A stretch of 39,700 nucleotides of DNA, taken from the NCBI GenBank assembly GCA_001464385.1, contig LNFB01000047.1, positions 1 through 39,700 on the forward strand, given 5' to 3'. A program made the position numbers and the translations under genes. Of this stretch, positions 8,092 to 16,510 are shown piece by piece. The DNA comes from Deltaproteobacteria bacterium Ga0077550. GTDB lineage: Bacteria > Myxococcota_A > Polyangia > Nannocystales > Nannocystaceae. Within the stretch, counting starts at the first letter, position 1, and each line of letters starts with the position of its first letter. The notes under the pieces are model-generated. The model saw only the letters and a program-made list of their open reading frames with translations. It ran no database searches and was not told where the DNA came from.

Positions 8092-9008
8092 CGGGCCGCA
8101 CCACGCCGAGCGCGGGCCTGCCGAGGACGCCGATCGGCCCCGCGCGGCGCATCCTCTTGTATCCCCGCGACGGCGACGACGCCCGTCGGGCGACCCACGA
8201 CGCCGCCCGCAGCCTCGTCGAGCACGGGGTCGTCGTGGCCCTCCCCCGCGACTGGCTCCTGACACCCGCCAACGTGCCGAGCACGCGGCACGTCGCGATG
8301 GACCTCGACGATCGCGAGTCCGCGATCGATCTCGTCATCGCGCTCGGCGGTGACGGCACGCTCCTGCGGGCCGCGCGGTGGATCGCGGACCGCGAGGTCG
8401 CCGTGCTCGGCGTGAACCTCGGCAACCTCGGCTTCCTCGCCGCCTATGGGGCGACCGAGCTGCCCGAGGCGCTGCGCGCCGCCACCGAGGGCGAGCTGGT
8501 GTGGCAGCCACGGCTGCGCATGCAGATCGAGGTGTTCCGCGCCGGCACCCTGATGGCGTCGCAGACCGGCTGCAACGACACGTACGTCAAGCACGGCGAG
8601 CTGCCGCGGATGCTGCACCTGCGCACGAACATCGGTGGTTCGTTCGCCTCGAACATGCGCGCCGACGGCCTCATCGTGTCGACCCCGATGGGCTCGACCG
8701 CCTACAACCTCGCCGCGGGCGGACCGATCGTCGACTCCGACACGGACACGTGGACGATCACGCCGATCTGTCCGCACACGCTAACGCACCGACCGGTCGT
8801 GACGCGGGCCGACCACGCGATCGAGATCGAGCTGCTCGGGCCCGAAGACGCCGGCGCCGCGACGCTCTCGGTCGACGGGCAGTGGAGCGTCTCGCTGCTG
8901 CGCGGAGATCGCGTCGCGATCACGCGCTCCCCGACGCCGCTGAGGCTCGTGCCGCCGGTCGCGACCGTGTTCGACGTGCTCGCGCACAAGCTGGGCTGGG
9001 GCGGCTAG
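8088..9008 (+). CDS. nadK: NAD kinase
   Basis: 306 residues. Phosphorylates NAD at the 2' hydroxyl of its adenosine ribose to give NADP in the cytoplasm. The family motifs are all visible: GGDGT at 87-91, NLGNLGFL at 110-117, the CNDTYVKHG segment (161 onward; the usual NE pair is ND here) and STPMGSTAYNLAAGGP at 198-213, followed by SVDGQ near the C-terminus. The ~20-residue N-terminus before RRILLYP is probably disordered. The start overlaps the response regulator stop (ATGA); recN follows after 34 bases. Confidence 0.96.
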   Translation: MTGRTTPSAGLPRTPIGPARRILLYPRDGDDARRATHDAARSLVEHGVVVALPRDWLLTPANVPSTRHVAMDLDDRESAIDLVIALGGDGTLLRAARWIADREVAVLGVNLGNLGFLAAYGATELPEALRAATEGELVWQPRLRMQIEVFRAGTLMASQTGCNDTYVKHGELPRMLHLRTNIGGSFASNMRADGLIVSTPMGSTAYNLAAGGPIVDSDTDTWTITPICPHTLTHRPVVTRADHAIEIELLGPEDAGAATLSVDGQWSVSLLRGDRVAITRSPTPLRLVPPVATVFDVLAHKLGWGG

Positions 9009-9027
9009 CGGCCGCCCCCACATCGGC

Positions 9028-9033
9028 TATAAC
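9028..9033 (+). promoter_or_regulatory. recN: Possible -10 box before recN
   Basis: TATAAC, five of six matches to the -10 consensus, stands out in the otherwise GC-rich 34-base gap between nadK and recN, ten bases before the recN ATG. No -35 partner and no LexA-like palindrome were found, so recN may equally be read through from nadK. Confidence 0.25.
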
Positions 9034-9042
9034 CGCGCGCCG

Positions 9043-10824
9043 ATGCTGTCGTACCTGCGGATCCGCGGCCTCGCGCTGCTCGAAGACGTGTCGCTCGAGC
9101 TCGCCGTGGGGCTCAACGTGCTCACGGGCGAGACCGGCGCAGGCAAGTCGATCATCGTCGGCGCGCTGTCTCTGCTCCGCGGTGCCCGCTCGCGCAGCGA
9201 CATGGTCCGCGAGGGCTCGGAGGCGGGTGAGGTCGACGCGCAGTTCGAGCCCGACGTGCGCTCGCGTGATCGCGTCACCGCGATCCTCGGCGCCCACGGC
9301 CTCGGGCCAGCCCCGGAGGACGAGGGTCTGCTCGTCGCGCGGACGATCACCCGCAGCGGTCGCGGGCGCGCGACCGTGCAGTCGTCGTTGGTGACGCAGG
9401 CGGTGCTCACCGAGCTCGGCGAGGAGCTGATCGACATCTGCTCGCAGCACGAGCACCACTTCCTCACCCACACCGCGCGGCACCTCGAGGTGCTCGACAC
9501 GTGGGCCCGGCTCGACGACGCGCTCGCCGAGCACCGCGGCCGGTACGCGGCGTGGCGCGAGGCATTGGCCGCCCTCGAGGACCTCACCCGCCGCGCCGCC
9601 GAGCGCGACCTGCGGATCGACTACCTGCGATTCGCGGTCGAGGAGCTCGAGGCGGTCGACCCCGACGCGATCGACACCGACGCGCTGCGGCGCAAGGTCA
9701 TGCTGCTGCGCAACGCCCAGCGCTGGGCCGAGTTCGCCCGTGAGGCCCACAGCGCGCTCTATGAGGCCGACGACGCGATCGCCTCGCGGCTGTCGTCGCT
9801 GCTCGAGCGGGCGCGCCACGGCCGGGACGACTCGTCCCACCTCGAGCTCATCGAGGAGCAGCTCGCGCTGGCGACGATCGCCTGCGAAGAGGCCGCGCGC
9901 GCGGCCACCCGCTTCGCCGCCGAGCTCGAGGTCGAGCCCGCCGAGCTCGAGGCCGCCGAGGATCGGCTCCACCACCTCGATCGACTGCGGCGCAAGCACG
10001 GCGTCGAGGTCAGCGAGCTCGGCGGACGACTCGCACAGATGCGTGCCGAGCTCGAGCAGCTCGAGCACGCCGACGAGCACCTGCGGGCGCTGCAGGATCG
10101 CACCGGCGAACTCGAGCAGGCGTGCCGCGAGAGCGCCGAGGTCCTGCACGCCGCCCGCACGGCGGCGGCCGGTGGGCTCGCCGCGGCGGTCGAAGAGGAG
10201 CTGGCAGCGCTGCACATCGCGAAGGCCCGCCTGCAGGTGCAGATCGAGCGCCTGCCGGCGCCCGGACCCGAGGGCCTCGATCGGGTCGAGTTCCTGTTCT
10301 CGGCCAACGCCGGCGAGCCGCTCGCGCCGCTGCGCAAGGTCGCCTCGGGCGGCGAGCTGTCCCGCGTCCTGCTGGCGCTGAAGGGCGCGCTCGCGGGCGA
10401 CGACCGCGTGGCGACCTACGTGTTCGACGAGGTCGACGCGGGCGTCGGCGGTGCGGTGGCCGAGGCGATCGGCCGCCGCTTGCAGCGGGCGTCGGCGCAC
10501 CACCAGGTGTTGTGCGTCACCCACCTCCCGCAGATCGCCGCGTTCGCCGACACCCACTTTCGCGTCGGCAAGCGCGAGCGCAAGGGCCGGACGATCACCG
10601 AGGTCGAGCGCCTCGACGACGACGCGCGCATCGAAGAGCTCGCGCGCATGCTCGGCGGCGCCCGGGTCACGCAGAGCGCCCGCGACCACGCCGCCGCCCT
10701 GCTCGCAGCCGCCCGCGCGGCGAAGGCAGCGCCCAAACCCAAGCCCAAGGCGAAGGCAGCGGCGAAGGCGGCGGCGAAGCCCGAGGCGACGAAGGCCAAG
10801 GCCGCCCCGACGAAGCGCCGCTAG
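9043..10824 (+). CDS. recN: DNA repair protein RecN with basic C-terminal tail
   Basis: 593 residues. RecN is an SMC-like ATPase that acts early in double-strand break repair by holding DNA ends. Seen: N-terminal MLSYLRIRGLALLEDVSLEL, Walker A GETGAGKS at 29-36, a QHEHHFLTH motif, two long coiled-coil arms (~165-400), the ABC signature SGGELSR at 435-441 and Walker B YVFDEVDAGVGG at 459-470, followed by THLPQIAAFAD. The family core ends near 560. The last 32 residues are an Ala/Lys/Pro tail with nine Lys and two Arg (PKPKPKAK, KRR end), unlike usual RecN and similar in composition to histone H1 tails. Third in line after the response regulator and nadK. Confidence 0.95.
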   Translation: MLSYLRIRGLALLEDVSLELAVGLNVLTGETGAGKSIIVGALSLLRGARSRSDMVREGSEAGEVDAQFEPDVRSRDRVTAILGAHGLGPAPEDEGLLVARTITRSGRGRATVQSSLVTQAVLTELGEELIDICSQHEHHFLTHTARHLEVLDTWARLDDALAEHRGRYAAWREALAALEDLTRRAAERDLRIDYLRFAVEELEAVDPDAIDTDALRRKVMLLRNAQRWAEFAREAHSALYEADDAIASRLSSLLERARHGRDDSSHLELIEEQLALATIACEEAARAATRFAAELEVEPAELEAAEDRLHHLDRLRRKHGVEVSELGGRLAQMRAELEQLEHADEHLRALQDRTGELEQACRESAEVLHAARTAAAGGLAAAVEEELAALHIAKARLQVQIERLPAPGPEGLDRVEFLFSANAGEPLAPLRKVASGGELSRVLLALKGALAGDDRVATYVFDEVDAGVGGAVAEAIGRRLQRASAHHQVLCVTHLPQIAAFADTHFRVGKRERKGRTITEVERLDDDARIEELARMLGGARVTQSARDHAAALLAAARAAKAAPKPKPKAKAAAKAAAKPEATKAKAAPTKRR

Positions 10825-10829
10825 GCCCG

Positions 10830-11612
10830 TCAGGCCTCCCACTGCCGGCGCTGCAGCTCGGCGAGCACGGGCTCGAACAGCGGCGAGAGGTACAGGGCCT
10901 CGATCGGCATCTCGCCGCGCAGCACGGCGTCCGCATAGGCGCGGACGGCCTCCGGGTTCTTCGCCTCCTTCGCGTCCGCGAAGTAGCCCACCAGGGTGGA
11001 GAGCAGGTTGAGGGGACCGATGGCGCGCAGGCGGATCGTCGGGCGGGCCGCGACCGTGGACGGGCGTACGCCGCCGAGGGCCTGGGCGTTGCCCTTGCCG
11101 GTGCGCGCGATGGTCTCGACCCCGGCGATGAGGCTAGCGTAGAGGCGCCGCGCCTCCTCGCCGACGCGCGCGAACCACTGGCGCGCGGCGGCCTGCTGGT
11201 TGCGCGGCAGCTCGGCGATCGCCGCGCGCTGGGCGACCTCGTCGATCGCCGCCGCCTCGATCCGCGCGAGGTTGTCGTACAGCTGCTGACGCCCGAGCTC
11301 GAACCGCGCCGGATCACGCGAGAGCATCTGGGTGATCCCGTTGCGCGTGCTCTGGGCGAACTCTCCATAGGCCGCGGCGTTCGCCGGATCGCCGCGCCCC
11401 CCGGCCGCGCGCCCGAAGCCGACGTGGTCGCGCCCCTCGGCGAAGGCTCGGCCCTGCTGATCGAGGCGCGCGAGCAGCTCCGCCACGCCGATCTTCTCGC
11501 CCACCACCGCGTCGCGGGGCACGGCGCTGCGCAGCCGCGCGGCGGACTCGGACGCCAGCGCGCCGAGGTCGTTGAACACGTGCTCGCCCTGCTTGCTCCC
11601 GCTCGTCGGCAT
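10830..11612 (-). CDS. Hypothetical helical protein
   Basis: 260 residues, not recognised. Composition and spacing suggest a nearly all-helical soluble protein: many Ala/Glu/Arg-rich amphipathic stretches (LASESAARLRSAV, IEAAAIDEVAQRAAIAEL, ARQWFARVGEEARRLYASL) and a C-terminal domain with LLSTLVGYFADAKE and IEALYLSPLFEPVLAEL. A small glycine-rich loop (GFGRAAGGRGD) lies near residue 66. No signal peptide or membrane segment. It converges on recN with a five-base gap and is transcribed away from the ECF sigma gene across a shared 463-base intergenic region, so it could be under the same control. No function is proposed. Confidence 0.65.
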   Translation of the reverse strand: MPTSGSKQGEHVFNDLGALASESAARLRSAVPRDAVVGEKIGVAELLARLDQQGRAFAEGRDHVGFGRAAGGRGDPANAAAYGEFAQSTRNGITQMLSRDPARFELGRQQLYDNLARIEAAAIDEVAQRAAIAELPRNQQAAARQWFARVGEEARRLYASLIAGVETIARTGKGNAQALGGVRPSTVAARPTIRLRAIGPLNLLSTLVGYFADAKEAKNPEAVRAYADAVLRGEMPIEALYLSPLFEPVLAELQRRQWEA

Positions 11613-12075
11613 CGGAGCAACGTACGTCGGCGGGCGGCCCCGCCTTCACGCATTGGGACGCGTCACAACCCGGGGCGTGGCGCATCCCACGGTCGCGCCC
11701 CCGAGGCCGAACCTCCCTCGGGGCCCGCGGCCGGGGCGCTGCGGGGCGACGCCCGAGCCCCCCGAAACGGCGCGAAGAGGTCGAGACGGAGCAGCCCGGA
11801 CAGAGATTCTCTGGATCGAAAAAAAAGTTTGAAGCATCCCCGCGGCCGCGGCGTAAGTGGGTGCAGCACCGCGAACGAGGCCACGGACCGCCGCTTCGGC
11901 AGGACCGACTCCCGAGCGTGCAGCGCGGTCCGCCCAGCGTCGGGCAACTTGCCCAAATTGGGCGAAAGACGGTGCCCAACTGGGGCGGCCGCCGGTGCCC
12001 AATGGGATCGATCGACGCGACGTCCTCGCAAGCGTCCGTGATCGCGTGCCTGTTCGACTCGGCCCGTGTGTTGCG
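11613..12075. promoter_or_regulatory. Intergenic regulatory region upstream of ECF sigma gene
   Basis: 463 bases between the divergent hypothetical gene and the sigma factor. It contains the only strong AT island nearby, with an eight-A run at 11819-11826. Just after it TTGAAG (11829-11834) is followed after 18 bases by GTAAGT (11853-11858), a possible plus-strand promoter with an UP-like element. About 90-150 bases further on lies the palindrome array described separately. Open frames crossing the region have shadow-like composition. Confidence 0.5.
11942..12009 (+). promoter_or_regulatory. Array of short palindromes, 23-bp period
   Basis: Three GCCCAA-headed sites start at 11951, 11974 and 11997, exactly 23 bases apart. 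Site 1 is a perfect inverted repeat (GCCCAAATTGGGC). Site 2 has one mismatch in its arms (GCCCAACTGGGGC). Site 3 is half-conserved (GCCCAATGGGATC). Site 1 overlaps another perfect inverted repeat, GGGCAACTTGCCC at 11942-11954. The array ends 66 bases before the sigma factor ATG. Regular spacing close to two helical turns suggests cooperative binding of a dimeric regulator on one face of the DNA. Confidence 0.5.
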
Positions 12076-12669
12076 ATGGAAGACATCGACATGCACCTGG
12101 CACTCTGCGCGACCTCCGAATCGTTCGACGCTCCCACCGTGACGCTCGACATCGAGGCGCTGTACCGCGGCTACCGCCGACGCGCCTACTCGATCGCGTG
12201 GGCCTACCTCAAGGACGAAGAGGAAGCCCTCGACGCCGTGCAGGAGGCCTTCATCAAGGCCCAGCGGTCGGCCGACACGTTCAATGGGCGCTCCAGCCCC
12301 CAGACGTGGCTCTGCCGCATCGTCGTCAACGTCTGCCTCGACATGCGCCGCCGCAAGAGCCGGCGCCCCGAGTTCCAGGTCGACGACGTCGAGGTCGTCG
12401 ACCCGCGTCCCAGCTCGAGCGACTGCCCCGAGCGCGGCTTCCAGGACCTGGAGCTCCGCGCGACCATCGAGGCCGGCCTCGATCGCCTCAGCCCCAACCA
12501 CCGCGAGATCATCATCCTGCGCGAGGTGACCGGCCTCAACTACGAGCAGATCGCCCAGCGCGAGGGGTGCCCCAAGGGCACCGTGATGAGCCGCCTCTTC
12601 CACGCTCGCCGCCAGCTCCGCGCCGTGCTCGGCCGCAAGCTCGACCTCTCCTTCGCGTCGGTCGCGTGA
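12076..12669 (+). CDS. ECF-type RNA polymerase sigma factor
   Basis: 197 residues from ATG 12076; an alternative ATG is at 12091. Region 2 (~27-95) shows YRGYRRRAYSIAWAYLKDEEEALDAVQEAFIKA and TWLCRIVVNVCLDMRRRK, the core-binding and -10-recognition helices. Region 4 (~126-185) shows LDRLSPNHREIIILREVTGL, NYEQIAQREGCPKGTVMSRL, a helix-turn-helix that reads the -35. The linker is short, as in ECF (group IV) sigma factors, and there is no extra C-terminal domain. No anti-sigma gene with a membrane segment is next to it; the neighbours are the convergent T6SS genes and a divergent hypothetical gene. Cysteines occur at 11, 80, 88, 117 and 165. Its targets cannot be read here, but the T6SS next door is an obvious candidate. 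Confidence 0.9.
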   Translation: MEDIDMHLALCATSESFDAPTVTLDIEALYRGYRRRAYSIAWAYLKDEEEALDAVQEAFIKAQRSADTFNGRSSPQTWLCRIVVNVCLDMRRRKSRRPEFQVDDVEVVDPRPSSSDCPERGFQDLELRATIEAGLDRLSPNHREIIILREVTGLNYEQIAQREGCPKGTVMSRLFHARRQLRAVLGRKLDLSFASVA

Positions 12670-12733
12670 ACCTCCGCGCCGATCGCCGTCGCGTCGCTCG
12701 CCACGTCGCGCGGCACATCGCGCGCCACGCCGG

Positions 12734-14143
12734 TCACGCGGCGCCCAGGCGCTGCAACGCGCGCTCGACCTCCCGCGCCTCCGAGAACCGACGCAGGCGC
12801 CCCAACAACCGGCTCAGCTCCGCGATCACGTCCTTGGCCCGGGTGCCGCGCATCGCCTCCGGCGCGAGCGACTCGCTGTAGACGAAGGCGTCGCCGAGCA
12901 GCGCGACCGCGTCGTAGTCCAGCTCGAGCCGAAGCGCCACGCGGCTGGCCTCCCAGTAGGCGCGGAAGACCAGCGCGACCTCGCGGCCCTCGATCGCCGC
13001 CGCGATCGCGTGTCGGTAGGCCGCCAGGGCGGGGGTCGGCGCTTCGGCGCGATCGTGCGTCGCCGCGGCGGCGAGGTGCCCCTGCGCCGCGAGTCCCCAG
13101 AGTCCGGCCGCGCTCGCCCGCGCCGCCGCCTGCGTGAACGCGGCCACGGCGAGCGCCGACTGCCCGAGCTGCACGAGGTACGCGCCGAGCACGAGCTCCA
13201 TGTCGACGGCCTCGCGCGTCCGATCGGCGGCGATGCAGAGATCGCGTGCCGCCGCCTGCTGCCCCACCGCCTCGGGTCCGTCGCCGCGACGACTCGCGAG
13301 TGCCGCCCGCTTCACGTGCAGCCGCAGTCGAGCGTCGACATCCGCCGTCGGCGGACCCGCGTCGTTCGCCGCGGCAGGATCGGCGAGCGGCGCGATCGAT
13401 CCGCTCGCGTCCGCCGGGATCGACGGCGACGTCGGCGACGTCGGCGAGCCCGGAGCGAGCCAGCGCCGCTGCGGCGGACGGGCCGCGGCCGGCCACGCAC
13501 CGCCGATCCCAGGTCCCAGTCGCGCCTCCGCATCGATCTCCGCCTCGAGCTCCGCGATCGCTCGGGCCTCGTCGACGACGCAGGCGTGGTGCATCGCCGT
13601 GGCCGGCTCGAGCGTCGCGATCCACGGCTCGATCTCCGCGGCCGCCGGGAGCAGCACGATGAACTTCGCGGCCGCGAGCCGGGCGTTCCCAATGGTCTCG
13701 CCGACGCGCCGCAACCACATCGGCTCGACGACCGACACCGCGGGCACCCAGAGGTAGAGCAGCCCCTGCGCCGGCGCGCGCACGGTCCCGAGGCACTGCA
13801 GCAGCTGCGCGGCGAGGCTCGCGGAGCCCTGCGCCCGCATCGGCCGCTCGGCGAGCGGCGCCAGCGGAGCACCGGCCTCGCGCAGCGATTCGTGCACCGC
13901 GCGCAGCGTGTCGGTCGCCTGCTCCCAAGACGCGTCGACGTCTTCGCACGCGGGCAGATCGAGCGCGACGAGCGGGCTGCGGTTGTCGGCGAGGTGCTCG
14001 GCCGCCATCGCCACCGACACCGCAGCCGCCCGTAGCCGCGGATCGACCTCGACGCACAGCAGCCGGAGCCCGTCGCTTCGGACGAACCGCGCGACCGCGT
14101 CGGCGAGCTGCTCGATCGGCTGCGTGAGCGACGACGACGGCAT
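12734..14143 (-). CDS. VgrG-linked protein of unknown function, TPR-like C-terminus
   Basis: 469 residues, not recognised. It starts five bases after the vgrG stop, with its ribosome-binding site (TGAGGA) overlapping that stop, so it is very probably co-translated with the spike protein. N-terminal part (~1-205): alternating strands and helices (GLRLLCVEVDPRLRAAAVS, SPLVALDLPACEDVD, GLLYLWVPAVSVVEP, KFIVLLPAAAEIEPW), which reads like a Rossmann/P-loop-type fold lacking a Walker A. Residues ~210-265 are a Pro/Ser/Ala linker. C-terminal part (~266-469): repeated helix pairs with TPR-like spacing (GAYLVQLGQSALAVAAFTQ, AAYRHAIAAAIEGREVALV). No signal peptide. Position suggests a VgrG-loading adaptor, effector chaperone or effector; these cannot be told apart by eye. 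Confidence 0.75.
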   Translation of the reverse strand: MPSSSLTQPIEQLADAVARFVRSDGLRLLCVEVDPRLRAAAVSVAMAAEHLADNRSPLVALDLPACEDVDASWEQATDTLRAVHESLREAGAPLAPLAERPMRAQGSASLAAQLLQCLGTVRAPAQGLLYLWVPAVSVVEPMWLRRVGETIGNARLAAAKFIVLLPAAAEIEPWIATLEPATAMHHACVVDEARAIAELEAEIDAEARLGPGIGGAWPAAARPPQRRWLAPGSPTSPTSPSIPADASGSIAPLADPAAANDAGPPTADVDARLRLHVKRAALASRRGDGPEAVGQQAAARDLCIAADRTREAVDMELVLGAYLVQLGQSALAVAAFTQAAARASAAGLWGLAAQGHLAAAATHDRAEAPTPALAAYRHAIAAAIEGREVALVFRAYWEASRVALRLELDYDAVALLGDAFVYSESLAPEAMRGTRAKDVIAELSRLLGRLRRFSEAREVERALQRLGAA

Positions 14144-14148
14144 CGTCC

Positions 14149-16494
14149 TCAGCTCTCGTCCGGCGGATCGATGTCGAGCGATCCGGTGCGGATCTGCGTG
14201 CGCGCGCCTTGCAGGATGATCTCCTGCCCGTTGACGAACACACCCTGGGGCGTGAGCCGTAGCTCGGTGGCGCCGCAGCGCAGCACGATCCCCTGCGGCA
14301 CGTCGACGACGTAGCTGCCATTCGCGAGTGTCGCGGTGCCGCCCGCCTGATCCCGCAGCTGCGCCGACGGTCCTCGCACGGTCACGCCCTCGGCGTTGGC
14401 GCCGACGCTGCTCGAGCCCGACGACACGCTCGCCCCGCCCGCGCAGTCGAGCTTCGCCGTCTGGCCCAGCATCAGCGCGCCGCCGGTCGCGGGCCCCGAG
14501 CCGCCGCCCATCCCACCGGCGCCGATGCTCACGCTGCCCGCGGTCACCACGAACGCGCCACTCACCGCGTACCGACACGAGCCCGCGGACACCCGCGTGC
14601 TGCGATCGCCGCTCATGACGTTCTCGGAGTTGCCGCCGTCGACGTAGCTCGTCGACCCGCCGCGGCAGGTCGAGCTCACACCGCCGCCGTAGCTCACGGT
14701 CGTCTTCCCGGAGATGTCGATCGTGCCGCTGCCGCCGACCTTCAGCGAGTAGGACCCACCGACCTCCTCCGATCGCGATCCTCCGACCTTCTGATGGTAG
14801 TTGCCGACGACGTTCTCGTCGAAGTCGTGGCCGACCCGGCGACGCTCGTCGTGGACGATGCGGACGTCGCAGTCGTGCCCGATGTCCTGACGCCAGTCGA
14901 ACGGCGCGTTGAAGAACATCATCTCGGCGCCGGCGGTGACATCCATGCACAGCATGGTCTGCCGCGACTTGTCGCCGATGCTCGCGTAGTTGAATCCCAA
15001 CCACGACGACGCCGACGGCAGCGTCGACGCCCGATCTGGTGGACCCATGGTCGGCGGCAGGTGCTGCTTGTCGTAGAGGCAGCCGAGGATGACCGGCCGC
15101 TCCAGGTTGCCGCCGATGAACGACACCAGCACGCGATCGCCCGCTCGCGGGATGTACTGCGTCCCACCGTGGGTGCCGGCCATCGACTGCAGCACGCTCA
15201 CGTACGTCGTGGGCACCTCGGCGGTCTGCTGGTCCCACGCGAAGCGCAGCCGGCAGCGCAGCAGGCCGTCGACGTCGACCGGGTCGTTCTCGATCGCGAC
15301 GATCTGCGCCCGCATGATCGCCGGCACGCGGTCGTCCGTCGGGGGGCTCGGCGCGCGCACCTTGATGCTCGCGCCGCCCTCGGCCTGCGTCGGCGCCAGC
15401 GTGACGCTGTTCGAGTAGTCGCTGCCCGGCGGCGCGAAGCTGCGCCCACCGGCCGACACGCCGACGACGATGTACTCGCGCGAGTCGCCGCGCTCGATCT
15501 CGAAGCGGTAGCGGCGCCCAGCGAGGGAGCCGGTGATGCTCGTCCGCACGTCGATGAGGGCCGCGCGCGTCGCCGCGACCTCGCCGTGGAGCTCGGCGAT
15601 GCGCGCGTGCTGTGTGTCCGGATCCTCGCGCTCGTTGACGCGAAAGCCGTCGCTGACCCGGCGCTTGGCCGCGTGCCCGCCGTCCTGCTTCGCGACGCCC
15701 TTGACCGGCTCGAGCGGCGTGCCCGCGACGTCGAACCCGAGGAACTCGACCTCGCTGGCGTCGAGCGCCGACCCGCGCAGCGCCGACAGGACCTGCTCCT
15801 CGCCGTCGGTCGCGTGCTCGAACCACACCGGCCGGAACGGAAGGTCACGGCGCTGGCGCTGGGTGCCGTCGAGGAAGCCCTCGTTGGTGTCGCACAGGAC
15901 GACCGTCTCGACCGACCCGTCGTGGCGGAAGTAGAAGTTGATGCCGGTGCGGGCCGCCAGCTTGCGCACGAAGTCGAGCAGGCTCTCGTCGGGCCGCCGC
16001 ACGATGAGATCGATCTCGGGGTAGCTGCGGGTGATGCGATCGTCGATCGACCGCCCGTAGCTGGCCAGGCCCTTGCGCAGCACCTCGCGCAGGACGTCGG
16101 CGTAGCTGCGGTTGTGCCAGGTACCGCCCTCGGTGTGGTGCGCGAGCAGGGCCATCGCCGGGACGATGTTGACGTTGAACGTGTCGTCGGATTCCTTCGC
16201 CGTCGTCCGCTCGAGGGCGAGCAGGACGCCGAGCACGCGCGTCTCGAGCACGAAGCCGTCCGGGAAGCGGCGGCGGATGAGCAGCTCGACGTCCTTCAAG
16301 CGGCGGCCCGTGCACGCCCCCTGCCCCGGCTCGTCCTGGGCCGCGGGGATCTGGCAGCGCAGCCGCACGCTGTAGCACTCGTTGAGCGCGTCGTGCAGCG
16401 CCACCTCCTCGACGCGGAACTCGTGCGGATCTCCGCCGAGATACGCGAACTGGTACTCGACCAGATAGTTGGCTTTGGGTCCTGCGTCGGCCAT
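14149..16494 (-). CDS. vgrG: T6SS spike protein VgrG (TssI)
   Basis: 781 residues. VgrG trimers form the puncturing tip of the T6SS and carry effectors. N-terminal gp27-like part (~1-370): HEFRVEEVALHDALNECYSV, RRFPDGFVLETRVLGVL, TWHNRSYADVLREVL and RPDESLLDFVRKLAARTGINFYF, with its Phe-Tyr-Phe strand. Gp5-like OB fold (~395-475): VDGLLRCRLRFAWDQQ and GDRVLVSFIGGNLERPVILG. From ~520 a repetitive beta-helix begins with HDCDVRIVHDERR and NVVGNYHQKVGGS-type repeats. The C-terminal ~230 residues stay repetitive and Gly/Ser-rich (GGMGGGSG, a GASVSSGSSS run) and end in a short beta unit (RLTPQGVFVNGQEIILQGA). No enzymatic effector domain is seen. It follows tssA by 16 bases. Confidence 0.95.
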   Translation of the reverse strand: MADAGPKANYLVEYQFAYLGGDPHEFRVEEVALHDALNECYSVRLRCQIPAAQDEPGQGACTGRRLKDVELLIRRRFPDGFVLETRVLGVLLALERTTAKESDDTFNVNIVPAMALLAHHTEGGTWHNRSYADVLREVLRKGLASYGRSIDDRITRSYPEIDLIVRRPDESLLDFVRKLAARTGINFYFRHDGSVETVVLCDTNEGFLDGTQRQRRDLPFRPVWFEHATDGEEQVLSALRGSALDASEVEFLGFDVAGTPLEPVKGVAKQDGGHAAKRRVSDGFRVNEREDPDTQHARIAELHGEVAATRAALIDVRTSITGSLAGRRYRFEIERGDSREYIVVGVSAGGRSFAPPGSDYSNSVTLAPTQAEGGASIKVRAPSPPTDDRVPAIMRAQIVAIENDPVDVDGLLRCRLRFAWDQQTAEVPTTYVSVLQSMAGTHGGTQYIPRAGDRVLVSFIGGNLERPVILGCLYDKQHLPPTMGPPDRASTLPSASSWLGFNYASIGDKSRQTMLCMDVTAGAEMMFFNAPFDWRQDIGHDCDVRIVHDERRRVGHDFDENVVGNYHQKVGGSRSEEVGGSYSLKVGGSGTIDISGKTTVSYGGGVSSTCRGGSTSYVDGGNSENVMSGDRSTRVSAGSCRYAVSGAFVVTAGSVSIGAGGMGGGSGPATGGALMLGQTAKLDCAGGASVSSGSSSVGANAEGVTVRGPSAQLRDQAGGTATLANGSYVVDVPQGIVLRCGATELRLTPQGVFVNGQEIILQGARTQIRTGSLDIDPPDES

Positions 16495-16510
16495 CGATCG
16501 TCCCCGCGGT

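Noticed and set aside
7448..8353. Overlapping frames on both strands around the response regulator
   Set aside because: Arg/Ala/Ser-rich shadow translations; the receiver and NAD kinase frames account for the region.
10823..10837. Terminator between recN and the convergent hypothetical gene (AGGCC...GGCCT)
   Set aside because: The stem has only five base pairs and no T run follows on either strand.
11819..11834. Eight-A run read on the minus strand as the T tract of a terminator
   Set aside because: The nearest hairpin (CCGCGG palindrome near 11839-11850) is not adjacent to the T run and no minus-strand gene ends nearby, so an AT-rich promoter element is more likely.
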